DNA from: Symsagittifera roscoffensis
Lineage: Eukaryota > Xenacoelomorpha > Acoela > Convolutidae
Direction: 5' to 3'
Assembly (NCBI RefSeq): GCF_963678635.1
Contig: NC_087066.1
Coordinates: 38,509,755 to 38,573,754, forward strand
Length of the DNA stretch: 64,000 bases
Both the position numbers and the translations under genes were made by a program. Numbering within the stretch: the stretch's first letter is position 1; the number at the start of each line of letters is the position of its first letter. The notes beneath the pieces were generated by a model, which had not been told where the DNA came from, made no database searches, and was given only the letters and a program-made list of their open reading frames with translations. Shown one piece after another: positions 20,258 to 31,034 of the stretch.

Positions 20258-20790
20258 TTTGTTGTTCCGACTTTCATTGCGAAAGTAACGGAATATTTGT
20301 GCTCGGGGTGGGTTTTTTTCTTCGGACAAATTTCGACTTTTTAACTAGCCATTTCTGAAGGAATTTTTTTATATCATTCAAAAGGTATTGTTGTCCTGAG
20401 CTTAAATTTGAAAAGATATCTCACCTGTGATCATTTTTTGTGAAAATATGGGGGTTTAAAGATTGCCATTTTGGCCAATTTGGGACAATGAACGCGCGAT
20501 CTATTAACGCGTAAGCGGAGATTTAACCCGTCTTAGAAATCGTTCCAAAATGGTTGAAAGAAGCTTATTTGCCATAATTGATTTGTTACAGGGAGCGAAA
20601 TCTATCCTTTGATACTTTATATTGCGTGTGATGGGGATGATTTTCTTGAAAAATATCAAATTTTAGAAAAAAAAATTAATTTTACTTTATTACATTTAAC
20701 TTTTTTTTAGGTTATTACTGCTCCATAAACCTTAAAAGGCAGTCGGAACATACAGGGCTTCGCCCTGATACGAGCAGTCTTGTTACGACT
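20258..20790. repeat. Repeat X copy 2
   Basis: Same layout as copy 1, ending in the small palindrome cagggcttcgccctg and acgagcagtcttgt. The first half of the ttaacgcg core is shortened here. Confidence 0.86.
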
Positions 20791-21305
20791 TTCGTGACGA
20801 AAATAACGGAATACTTGTGTTCCGGGTGAGTTTTTTTCTTCAGACAAATTTCGACTTTTTAACTAGCCATTTTTGACGGAAGTTTTTTCCATCATTCAAA
20901 AGGTATTGTTGTCCTGAGCTGAAATTTGAAAACTTATTTTACCTGTGATCCTTTTTGGTAAAGTTATGGGGGTTTAAAGAGAACCATTATGGCCAATTTG
21001 GGACAATTAACGCGCGATATATTTCGCGCTATTAACGCGTAAGCGGAGATTTAATCCGTCCTAGAAATCGTTCTAAATTGATTGAAGGAAGGTTATTTGC
21101 CATAATTGATATGTTACTACGGGCAAAATTTACCCATGTACTCTAAATGGCGTTGGGGGACGATTTTCACAAAATAAATTTCTAATTAAAAAGTTTCATT
21201 TATTTTTTATTGCTTTTAGTTTTTTCATGTTATTACTGCTCCATAGACTTTAAAAGGCAGTCAGAACATTAAGGGATTCGCCTTGATACGAGCAGTCTTG
21301 TTCTT
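20791..21305. repeat. Repeat X copy 3, head to tail with copy 2
   Basis: Begins at gactttcgtgacgaaaataacgg immediately after copy 2 and keeps the full palindromic core at about 21007-21042. Ends at gatacgagcagtcttgttc. Confidence 0.86.
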
Positions 21306-21669
21306 ATATTCATTTGCGGCGCAGAAATTTTTGGCATTAAGAGAACTTTATAGTTCTGGATTTTGGACTTTATGTTATTGGAAGAGCTCGAAAAGTAAAT
21401 CTGGTCGGCCCAAAGAGGTCATCAAAATTTTCGCTTATTGACTATAATCACAACATTTGTATATGATTGTTTGATATGAAATACTTTTGGTCCGTTTTAA
21501 AGTCTCGGGTGACGTTTAGTTCAATCTGCAGCACATCGAAGGGTCAGTTAGTTCAGATCCATGTTCCAATTAACCCGCCGTAACATACCCTATTGTTCAC
21601 ACTGCACATATAAACTTCATTTTTTAGTAAATTAAGCTGTATTATTGTAAACGCATTGGTCTAATTTCC
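21306..21669. other. Spacer between X copies 3 and 4
   Basis: AT-rich sequence of about 360 bp within the GPCR intron. I see no repeat or coding signal. Confidence 0.35.
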
Positions 21670-22030
21670 TTTTTTGTTCCGACTTTAGTAACAAAAATAA
21701 CGGAATTTTTGTGCTCGGGTTGTTTTTTCTTCAGACAAATTTCGACTTTTTAAGTAGTCGTTTTTCACGGAATTTTTTCATTCAAAAGTTATTTTTAACC
21801 TGAGCTCAAATATAAAAAAAATTACTTCTGATTATTTTTTGTTAAAATATGGGTGTTTAAAGAAGGCCATTTTGGCCAATTTGGGACAATTGACGTGCGA
21901 TATAATTCGCGCTTTTAACGCATAAGCGGATATTTAACCCGTCTTAGAAATCGTTGCAAATTGGTTGACACGCAGACCTTAAACGCAGTCCGAAATTCAG
22001 GGCTTCGCCCTGATATGAGCAGTCTTATTG
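21670..22030. repeat. Repeat X copy 4, internally deleted
   Basis: Has the start (gactttagtaacaaaaataacggaat), a diverged core (ttgacgtgcgatataattcgcgc) and the end (cagggcttcgccctgatatgagcagtctt), but lacks the middle. It ends about 70 bp from the GPCR exon donor. Confidence 0.8.
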
Positions 22031-22100
22031 GATTTAAAGGTCCATTTTCATTCCAAGTGTCTCTGAAAAATGAGTGCTTAATAAGAAAACGAACACCAAC

Positions 22101-22381
22101 ATTTTGAAGCAGTGCGATAAATCTGAATGTAGCAGAAAGTGATGACAACCATCGGGACTCCAAGTGCCAAAATGGTATAGAATGAGACATTGAACCACCT
22201 CTCGCCCCCCCTGTGTGTAACTGCAGAATAAGTAGAGGCCCACATATTTGTGACCCCCCAGGCCGGCTAGACTGGGCACATCTAGAAGGAGAGTGCAGGA
22301 CAGATGAGAATGATGCAAGCAAGGGTGCCTTTGAAGCTGAAGATTTTGTTGTAGATCGTGTGTTTGCAGATGAAGAAAAAT
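22101..22381 (-). CDS. Class A GPCR exon: intracellular loop 2 to TM5, two frameshifts
   Basis: Acceptor aataaattcag before 22381, donor gttggt after 22101. Reads FFICKHTIYNKIFSFKG (loop 2) and TLACIILICPALSF (TM4). After a shift near 22285 it reads LDVPSLAGLGGHKYVGLYLF (loop 2 outside, with the conserved Cys nearby). After a second shift in a G7 run near 22205 it reads RWFNVSFYTILALGVPMVVI and TFCYIQIYR (TM5). The T left at the donor joins TT of the next exon (Phe). Either two homopolymer sequencing errors or a decayed receptor. Exons for TM1-3 should lie upstream (above 22381) and may fall in or beyond the assembly gap. Confidence 0.8.
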
Positions 22382-24093
22382 CTGAATTTATTTTCACACA
22401 TTAGCTTTAGTTTATAAATGGGGCCATTAGGTGTACTCGGCTACTGATATTCAAATGAGGTAAAATTTTCAAATAAACTGATTATCATAAAATTTTTTGC
22501 GCATCCGCTGGGAACCTTAAAGATACCCGCATCCAGTTTCAAGCGTTAATAATCGATTATGTTATGATTTTAGTACCAATCTTACTGAATTACCAATCCT
22601 AAATTGAGGGAAAAAAATAATTTTAATCAATTATTAATCGATTGTAATTTCTCTTTTTGAAATCCAATTATAATCTATTATAATACATTTTAACCAATTT
22701 TAATCGATTAGTGATCCATCTGTTTTCTGATACAATTATAATCGATTATAATCAATTAATTTTAGCCCAGTTTTTAATTCGAATGTTGTGCACAAAAAAT
22801 CAAATATAACCGGTTATAATTTGCTGAAACTGCAGATAGAAACGCTTCTCGATCTTGTCACAGAACACTCGGCCAGTGTACAGACCCTGGAGAAAGAACT
22901 TGCGAACATGTGAAAAAAATGGAAAAATATTTGTTGTATAAAATTTGCAGTCTGTATAAATTCTAAATTTTCTAATTAAAACAAATTTGTAATTAGATTT
23001 TAGTCTCGGTACACATCTATGTTAGTGTAAACCACATTTGAAATACATCGATTTGGCCCTAACTTTTTTTCTTCATGTTCTTCGTTATTTGATTGTTTGC
23101 CGATGCAAGCCATGATGTCAACTATTTGGCTTTATTTTTCATCGGATTGGGCTTTTGCAGTCCTGACAATGTAATAAATCAATAAACGGATCTGCTTTAA
23201 CAATATCCCCCTCTATGGTATCTACTTAAGAATCTTCACCCCTATGAATAAATACAGTAAATTAGCGCTAGAAGCTTTGTTTTGAGAGTTATAATTTTGC
23301 TGCATTTTGATTGGTCGAAAACTCGACTTATTTAATCTACTGAACAATCTCCCCCCTTTCTGAAAAAAGGGGGGGAGGTTGTTAAGTAGATCCAAATAAG
23401 CATATTGGACGACAGTTTTTCTTCAAAAACTAACTAAAAAAAAACAAAAAAAAAGTTTTTATAATCCAAGATGGCGCTGAAAAAACTTCGAAAATTAGTT
23501 TTACTAGATTTTTAAGGTCTTGAATAAGTTTGTTTTGCTTATCCTTCATAAAAAAGACTACACGATTGCTCCACTTGCTTGTAATTTGACTAAAAATCAA
23601 AAGTTTCCAAACCATTTTTCTCAAAACTGGGGACGGTTTTTGAAAGTTTATTTAGTTTTCGAATGACCGACTGAAAGGGCTTTGAAATGATATATCACTA
23701 ATCCATTAGTACTACTTGACAAAAAAACTAAAACACCAGAATACAAAGTTTCTCCCCAAAAATGCCCTAGTCAGTTTATTTTGGACAGAACACGTTATTT
23801 TTCAAATTTACTTGCATCTATTTCTACTTTAACTTCATTTAATCTCAGCATTTTACGAAGTCTCGTTGTACATGAGGAGTTTTCTAGTCAGAATAATTTA
23901 ACACCGCTCTGTAATTTGGATTCGACCAAGAAAGTATAAGGCTCTTAATCTCATACAATTTGCCCCCCTACCCTTCCTTGCCAAAGAACAAGTTTTCGAA
24001 AAAAAAACTGATTCCCTTAGCCGCTTCAATGAAGTTAATAGGTTTTTACTCAGCTTTTCATTTAAATTTTAAAATAGTACACCCCTAAATGGG
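22382..24093. other. Non-coding, presumed GPCR intron or upstream region
   Basis: AT-rich. 22540-22790 is a cluster of aatcgattataatcgatta-like palindromes. A perfect-looking inverted repeat of C and G runs lies at 23348-23378. I find no convincing receptor exon. Confidence 0.35.
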
Positions 24094-24293
24094 NNNNNNN
24101 NNNNNNNNNNNNNNNNNNNNNNNNNNNNNNNNNNNNNNNNNNNNNNNNNNNNNNNNNNNNNNNNNNNNNNNNNNNNNNNNNNNNNNNNNNNNNNNNNNNN
24201 NNNNNNNNNNNNNNNNNNNNNNNNNNNNNNNNNNNNNNNNNNNNNNNNNNNNNNNNNNNNNNNNNNNNNNNNNNNNNNNNNNNNNNNNNNNNN
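24094..24293. other. Assembly gap, 200 N
   Basis: Exactly 200 N, a conventional scaffold placeholder; true size unknown. It cuts an inverted X repeat, so the break is probably repeat-caused. Confidence 0.99.
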
Positions 24294-24530
24294 ATTGTCC
24301 CAAATTGGTCAAAATGGCAATCTTTAAACCCCCGTAACTTTACGAAAAATGATCACAGGTGAAATATCTTTTCAAATTTGAGCTCAGGACAACAATACCT
24401 TTCGAATGATAAAAAAAAATTCCGTCAAAAATGGCTAGTTAAAAAGTCGAAATTTGTCTGAAGAAAAAAAAAACCCACCCCGAGCACAAATATTCCGTTA
24501 CTTTCGTAGCGAAAGTCGGAACAAAAAGCA
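24294..24530 (-). repeat. Repeat X copy 5, inverted, cut by the gap
   Basis: Reverse complement of the first half of X (from ccaaattggtcaaaatggcaa to the tttcgtagcgaaagtcgg start palindrome). The core and end are lost in the gap. Confidence 0.83.
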
Positions 24531-24535
24531 AGAAA

Positions 24536-24872
24536 GATCGAATCGGAAATGCATTCGAACAGCACGAGGCCTTCACAGACCTTAACATTACGGCTATCGG
24601 TCAAGATCAAAGTGCGAAACGAGAGGATAGCAGCGAGGCAAGGAACAAGCAAGAAACAAATCGAAAACAAGAGGACAAATCGAAAACGCAGAATGAAAAA
24701 TCGAAAAAGAGAAAAAGTACGGGGCGCCGACGAAAACATATCGATGAGCTCGGCGGGTCATCCCAAGGGGGGCAAAAAAGTCATAAAACAAGGAGAGGAA
24801 CCAAAATTACCCTATCACAAACAGAGGAATAGCAAAGTGCCTAAAATTCAATTTGAGCTTTACAACACAGTT
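24536..24872 (+). pseudogene. Exon-like coding segment, copy 1, with frameshift
   Basis: I do not recognise the family. It reads DRIGNAFEQHEAFTDLNITA then, after a one-base insertion near 24603, IKVRNERIAARQ and a Lys/Arg/Glu-rich helical tail ending LYNTV* at 24872. Residues 1-38 match the segment at 27094-27206. Codon-level similarity (synonymous changes) suggests that both derive from a real coding exon. It abuts repeat X copy 5. Confidence 0.45.
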
Positions 24873-24875
24873 TGA

Positions 24876-27018
24876 AGCTGAAGTTGGGACAACGTTGTTG
24901 TTCTTGTTACTATTCATCATTAGGAAAATTTGTGGTTCAATTTTAAATTACAATCACTTTAATTTATTATTCACATTTAACGCCAGGGTCACAACAAGTT
25001 CATATGAGTTTACTTGATAATCATATAGTCTGGGTATCTAAAGTGCGAACAGGTATGTGATTTTCAATCATCGGAATGCTAGCGAGGTTACTGTTAATCA
25101 ATTGATTACACTTTTGAATTGATATTGTTGAACAAAAGTTGGACAGTAATTTAGTTCTTCTAAACTATCTTTTGGTAACCCTTTTTAAGCAGAAGGCTTT
25201 TTGGACTATCATTTCGTTTGTTGGTTTTCCAAAGAGACGATTTTCAGTTTTCACAGTTCAAATAGCAACAAAAAGTTTCAATCGTACAGCGAAGTGGTTT
25301 TGGCCAGATTCATTTGCGATCAACTGTTTCTTCTTTTCCAGTTTCCAACCACTAAGCAAAACAACCAAATAAAGCTGTTCAAAATTCAAAAAGTGTTCAT
25401 ACGCCAAATTTCATATGAGGAAATGCTGTGAAAATTTGTTCGCTCGTTCACGTTGACAATTTTTGATGCAGTTTTTTTAGCATAAAAAATCATTTTAAAA
25501 ATACTTTTCAGATGAATATTAGAAAAAACCAAAGAGGGGAACTGGAAACGAGCACGAACAACAACAGTACAGCTGCAACGAGGATAACAACGCGGTATTC
25601 CAAAGTAAAAAATGCATGAGGCAGATAGTTGATAGATATTTTTACCAAGAAACTAATCCTGTTTTAACGCCGGATTTTAAGTCAAAATTCTTAAAACAGT
25701 TCATTTTAAAAAATTTTGGGATCAATTGAGCAACTCCCCCCCGTAAGACCACTTGAGCTATCTCCCCCCCCCAGCAAAAACGAATAAACTCTACAAAAAG
25801 ACGTCAGCAAACGCAAGTAGATGGATGATGTGTTTATAGCACGCAATCAATTGACCGAAGGAAGTTTTTCTTTCATGAGTATCGAGAAAAATTTTGAAAA
25901 AAAATCGAAATTTATGAAAAAAAGATGTTTTTTTTTTGCAAAATTTTGTTTAGGCGACCATAGCCTTATCGAAGAAAGCAATTTACCAGGGTTGGTGCTT
26001 TAGCCTTGTATCTGAATAGCAAAAACGGTTCTCCGCAGCACCTTAATATTGTTCGCAAAAATTTTTTGTCAATTTAAGAAAGAAAAAAGTCGCTTTTTAT
26101 GCCTGTTTTACTGATTCTTTTTTCAATCTAAATGAAACTTTAGAGCTTTTTCATCGTAAATTTTGGCTTTCCACTTTCGTTGGAAATTATGTTTTATGAT
26201 TTCATGGCATTCAAACTATTTTCAAGTGGTTATAAACATGTCTCAAGTACCTATTGAGCTATCTCCCCCCCACGCGAGAATGGGGGGGGGGGGGGGGGAG
26301 ATTGCTCAATTGATCCAAATTTTCTTTTCAATTCCGATGCAAATATACGGGTCTTTTGTTTACACCCTCTGAGATCCTAGATGGTGAAAAACGAAAATGG
26401 AGATTTTTTACATAATTCGACTGATATCAACGAAAAATTATTTTCAAGCTGATATCCCGAGTTTTATATATATCATTTAAAAACATTCAACAAAATTGAG
26501 TTAAACGACAATGAAAAAGGCAATTGATATCCTTTTATTATGAAAAAAATATGCAAAAAAACGGCAAAAAAATGGAGTTTGAGGCCAAATTAAGAATAAG
26601 AATGGCTCGCAATTAGCAATCCGATAATATTCAGCTGCATGTCATAATTTGTCCGAAATTTGTTAAATTTCTCATTGTCTTCCATTACTTTTTACGTGGG
26701 GGAGGGGGGGCAAACCGAAAATATCAGTGTACTGATTTTCATTCATTAATTCAAACGACAAGAACAGGTTCTGTCTGCATTCAGTATAAAAGAACAGACA
26801 TATATTTTAATTCTTTGCATAGTTCGTTCTCTCATTTCCCCACAATCCAGATTGAGTTCATTTGTTGACCGGAAGCTCTCTGATCGAAGCAGTGGATTTA
26901 AATGGATAACCATCATTTATAGGTTTTTTCGTTGCTTTTTCAACGCCCTTTTGTCGGTTTTTGGGTCGGAACAATTAAAAAAAAATGAAAGAACAAAAGA
27001 AGAATAAAGAGAGCGTCC
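24876..27018. other. Non-coding AT-rich region
   Basis: No supported gene. Contains C-run and G-run hairpin sequences (25737-25772; 26262-26300 with a G18 tract) around the phrase attgagctatctcccccc, which is repeated. Confidence 0.35.
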
Positions 27019-27276
27019 TTGTGGCGGAATCAGCTACAATTCACAAAATGCACAGATTGGCCTCGTAATGAACAACTAGACAAAAGCCAGAAGGACCGAA
27101 TCGGAGAAGAAATCGGACGATACGAGGCCTTTAGAGACCTTAATATCACGTCTATCGGCATGATCAAAGCGCGAAACGAGATGATAGCATCGAGGAAGGA
27201 ACAAGCGTCGAAACAGCCACAGAGGGCAGGAAAAAGAGGGGCAAGGCATGGCATGCTAGGGAAGGTAGGGCAATGA
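27019..27276 (+). CDS. Exon-like coding segment, copy 2 (85 codons open)
   Basis: Unrecognised product. WRNQLQFTKCTDWPRNEQL precedes the shared block DRIGEEIGRYEAFRDLNITS and IKARNEMIASRKEQASKQ. The frame then runs into the purine minisatellite, so the true end is unknown (a donor may lie near 27230). The shared 38-residue block with copy 1 has substitutions concentrated in codon third positions or conservative changes. Predicted mostly helical and charged. Confidence 0.45.
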   Translation: MWRNQLQFTKCTDWPRNEQLDKSQKDRIGEEIGRYEAFRDLNITSIGMIKARNEMIASRKEQASKQPQRAGKRGARHGMLGKVGQ

Positions 27277-29595
27277 AAGGCAAGGGTGCGCGGGGCGGCG
27301 AGGAGTGGCAAGGCAGGCTAGGGCAGAGGAGGGACATCTTAGGAAGGGCAAGGCAGGGCAGGGCGATGAGCAGCAAGGCAGGGCAAGGAGCAGCAAGGCA
27401 GGGCAAGGAGCAGCAAGACAGGACCGGACGAGGAGCAGCAAGGTAGGGCCAAGAACAGCAAGGCAGGCGAGTAGCAGCAAGGTAGGGCAGGGCGAGGAGC
27501 AGCAAGGCATGGAACGGCGAGGAGCAACAAGGCAGGGTAGGGCGAGTAGCTGCAAGGCAGAGCGAGGAGCAGCAAGGCAGAGTGGGGACCTGCAAGCCAG
27601 GTAGAGTAGGGCAGCGCAAGACAGGGCAAGGAGCGGTGCTGCAGGGCAGAGTCAGGAGCAGCGCAGGGCTGGAGGTACAATGCATGATAGAGAATGCAAG
27701 GTCAGGTAGTAGAGAACAAGGCAGCGCAGGGACAAGGCCTGGGTAGGGCAGGTTTAGGCGGGCAAAGGAGAGAAGGGAGTGCAAGGGAGGGCAGGACAAA
27801 GTGGGGTAAGTCATGGCAGGGTAGGTTGGAGAGGGGCGAGACAGGACAGATTAGGGCAAGTCAAATCAGGGGAGAATAGGCAAGGGCAGCGCGAAGCGAG
27901 GAAAGGCAAAGTCAGGTAGGGCAGTTCTGGAAGGGCGAGGGAGAGAAGGAAGTGCAATGGAGGTCAGGACTAAGAAGGCTAGAGAATGGCAGGGTAGGGC
28001 AGCTCAAGGCAAGGCAAACAGCGCAAGTCAGTGTAGGGCAGCGCAGGCGAGGAGTGGCAAGGCAGGTTGGGGCATAGGAGGGGCAAGTCAGGTTAGGGCA
28101 GCGCAAGGCAGGGCAGGGTAATAGATAGGTGGACTAGCAAGAATAAGGAAAAACACTGGATGCTAGTAAAAAGTGGGGTCAGGCATGGAAGAGTAGGGCA
28201 CAGGAGAGACAGGGCAGGTTAGGGCAGCGAGAGGCAGGGCAGAGTGAAGAGCAGCAAGGCAGGCGAGTAGCAGCAATGCAGGGCAGGGCAAGGAGCAGCT
28301 CAGCCTGGAGGGACAAGGCAGGGTAGAGAGTGCGATTCAGGGCAGGTTGAAGAGGGACGAGACAGAACAGAGTAGGGCAGCGAAAGGCAGATCGAAAATA
28401 TGCGAGGGGAAGCGCAAAGCAAAGAGGCGCAAAGTCAGGTAGGGCAGTTCTGGGCGGGAATCTGAGAGAAGGGAGTGCAATCGAGGGCAGGACGAAGAGG
28501 GGTAAGCCATGGCAGGGTAGGGCACGTCAAGGCAAGGCGTGATAGTGAAAGGCAAAGTAGGGGAGAGCAGTGGCAAGGCAGGATAACAGATAGGTCAGGT
28601 CTGGGCGGACAAGGGAGATAAGGGAGAACATTGGAGGCTAGGACAAAAAGGGGTAAGGCACGGAAGGGTATGGCAGTTCAAGGTAAGGTGTGACAGCAGA
28701 AGGAAAGGTAAGGCAGCGCAGGGTAATGATGCGAAAGTCGAAAAGTGGCAAGGCAGGGCAGGGCGAGAAGCAGCAAGGCAGGACAGGGCGAGAAGCAGCA
28801 AGGCAAGGGCAGGGCGAGAATCAGCAAGACAGGGCGAGGCGAGAAGCAGCAAGGCAGGGCGAAGAACAGCAAGGCAAGGCGAGGAGCAGCAGGGTAGGTC
28901 AGGGCGAGGAGCAGCAAGGTAGGGTAGGGCGAGGAACAGCAAGGCATGGCGTGGATCAGCAAGACATGGCAGGTGGACAAGCAGTAAGGCATATTGGGGC
29001 GAAGAGCAACAAGGCATATTAGGGCGAGCAGCTGCAAGGTAGGGCTAGTAGCAACAAGACAGGGTGAGTAGCTGCAAGGCAGGTAGGATAGAGCAGTGCG
29101 AGGCAGGGCGAGGAGCGGCAAGCCAAGGCAGCATGAGGAGCAGCTCAGGGCGGGCCGTACGATGCAGGGTAGAGTTTAAAAGGGCAGTACGAGAAGGTAC
29201 ATGGCAGGCAGGAGGGCTAGAGCACCACAAGGCAGGGCGAGAATTGGCAAGATTGAGTAGGGCAGCGCATTCAGGTGGATGAGAGAAGGTGCAAAGTCAG
29301 GTGGATTAGAGAAGGGCAGCGCAGAGGCGGACGAGGAGGGCAAGGCACTGATAGGACAGATCCGGGTGGACAAGGGAGAGAAGGGAGTGCACTGGAGGCC
29401 AGGACAAAAAGTGTTAACGCATGGCAGGATAGAGCGGCTCAAAGCAAGGCAGAGTAGGGCAGCGCAGGCGAGAAATGGCAATGCAGGGCAGGGCAGAGGA
29501 CGGGCAGGGCAGATTAGGGAAGCGCAAGGCTGAGCAGAATAAGGTAGGGCAGCGCAAGGCGAGGAGTGTAAATCTAGACAGGGCAGGGCAGAGAA
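27277..29595. repeat. Purine-rich minisatellite (gcgaggagcagcaaggcaggg unit)
   Basis: 2.3 kb in which the + strand is almost only G and A with regular C in agcagc and ggcaggg. Arrays of about 21-bp units alternate with a longer phrase (gagagaagggagtgcaatgg...) seen near 27770, 27940, 28465, 28620 and 29370. The many long ORFs across it (for example the Leu/Pro/Cys-rich frame 27164-27814) are artefacts of stop-free repeats. Confidence 0.95.
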
Positions 29596-31030
29596 CCCAT
29601 CTCTCTAGCCAAATACCATCCGTTCATCCATTCAACCTTCCATGCCGCAAATCACTTATCCGTTCTTCTCACTATCCAACCATCTATCCATTAATTTTTT
29701 ATTCTGTCCCTTTACACAACCAGTAATCCATCCTTCAAACCATTCAACCATCCTTGCAGCCTGCTACCTATACAGCCATTATTCATACCTTCTTCCATCA
29801 TCCATCTAACTAGCCATCCAGCTTCTGTTAATTTATCCAACCAGTAAAAATGTTTTTAGCCGTTCATTCAACTATCCAACCCTCAATCAATTTCTCAATT
29901 TTTTCCAAGCAATTGTTCAGCCATATGTCCTGCCATTCATCTGTCTGACGACCCATTTCTCATGTCATCAATCCATCTAGCCATCGTCAAGCCCCCCATC
30001 GTCCGGTAAGCCAACCAGGCTTCTATCAAGTGATCCATCTATATCTCTAGCAATCTAACCACCCAAACATTACGTCATGCATCATGCCAGCCTTCATCCC
30101 TTAAAAAAGCCATGTATTCGTCTCGCCACACATCTTGCATACCTCCCTTATCTATCAAGCTGAAAATCTATTCAGCTGCTCAGACACCCAATCATTCGGC
30201 CATCTATCCTTCCATCAATCTAACCGTTCGTCCATCCCGGCGTCCATCCAGCCCTTCATCAAACCATCAATCAAACCATCATTTTTTTCGTCAATTCTTC
30301 TAACCATCAATTCCATCATCCATCTGTCCAACCAGCAATCCACCAAGCCATCTATGCAGCCAATCATTCTCACATAGGATCAATTATCCAGCCATCTGTC
30401 ATTCCATCAAGCCATTTATCTATCTATCCATGCATCATCCGTCCATCCATCCAACCAGTAATCCATCCTGATATCCATCGCCTATCAATTCAACCAGCCT
30501 GTTTTCGATCCATCCAATTGAATCCTAGCCATCCGTCTTTCCAACCAGCTGAACATTCATTCATCCTTCCATCCGTCGTCTATCGATTCAATCATTCATA
30601 CATCAAGGCATTATCACCTATCCATGTAAACAGCAATTGATCAAACCACTATCTATCTAGTCACCCATCGTTCACACATGCAACCAGCCATCGATCCATC
30701 ATTTCATCCAGTCATCTATCCGTCCCTACAGCGGTCCGTCCATCTACCCATGCATCGATCACGCCATCCTTCAGTCGAATATGCATCCATCTTTTGGTCC
30801 AGCCATCCATCGTTCAATCCAGCCTTTGGTGCAGCCGTTCCTCCATCTAGCCATCCAACCATCTAATTATGAAGCCAGCCATTCATCCCTTTATCAGGCA
30901 ACCTTCCATCCATCCAACCACCAGCTAGCCCCGCCTCCCTACCTCTACTACTCCATCACCAACCAATCCAGCCATCTATCGATACATCAGCTATCCATCC
31001 GCTCAGCCATCTACCTAGCTAGTCATGCCA
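29596..31030. repeat. Degenerate CCAT-type simple-sequence satellite
   Basis: 1.4 kb of catccatc, caaccatc and ccatctatc tetranucleotide derivatives. Pyrimidine-rich, directly abutting the purine-rich array. No genes. Confidence 0.93.
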
Positions 31031-31034
31031 GAAT

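Noticed and set aside
22826-22912. Short minus-strand exon-like stretch (LQGLYTGRVFCDKIEKRFYL) above the GPCR exon
   Set aside because: Looks codon-like and has a possible acceptor, but matches no GPCR segment or family I know and is too short to support.
24085-24337. ORFs through the N run
   Set aside because: Artefacts of translating 200 unknown bases.
27164-29533. Many long overlapping ORFs on both strands (Leu/Pro/Cys-rich or Gly/Gln/Arg-rich), up to 216 codons
   Set aside because: They follow the purine-rich repeat unit and are open only because the unit lacks stop codons; six frames are equally open.
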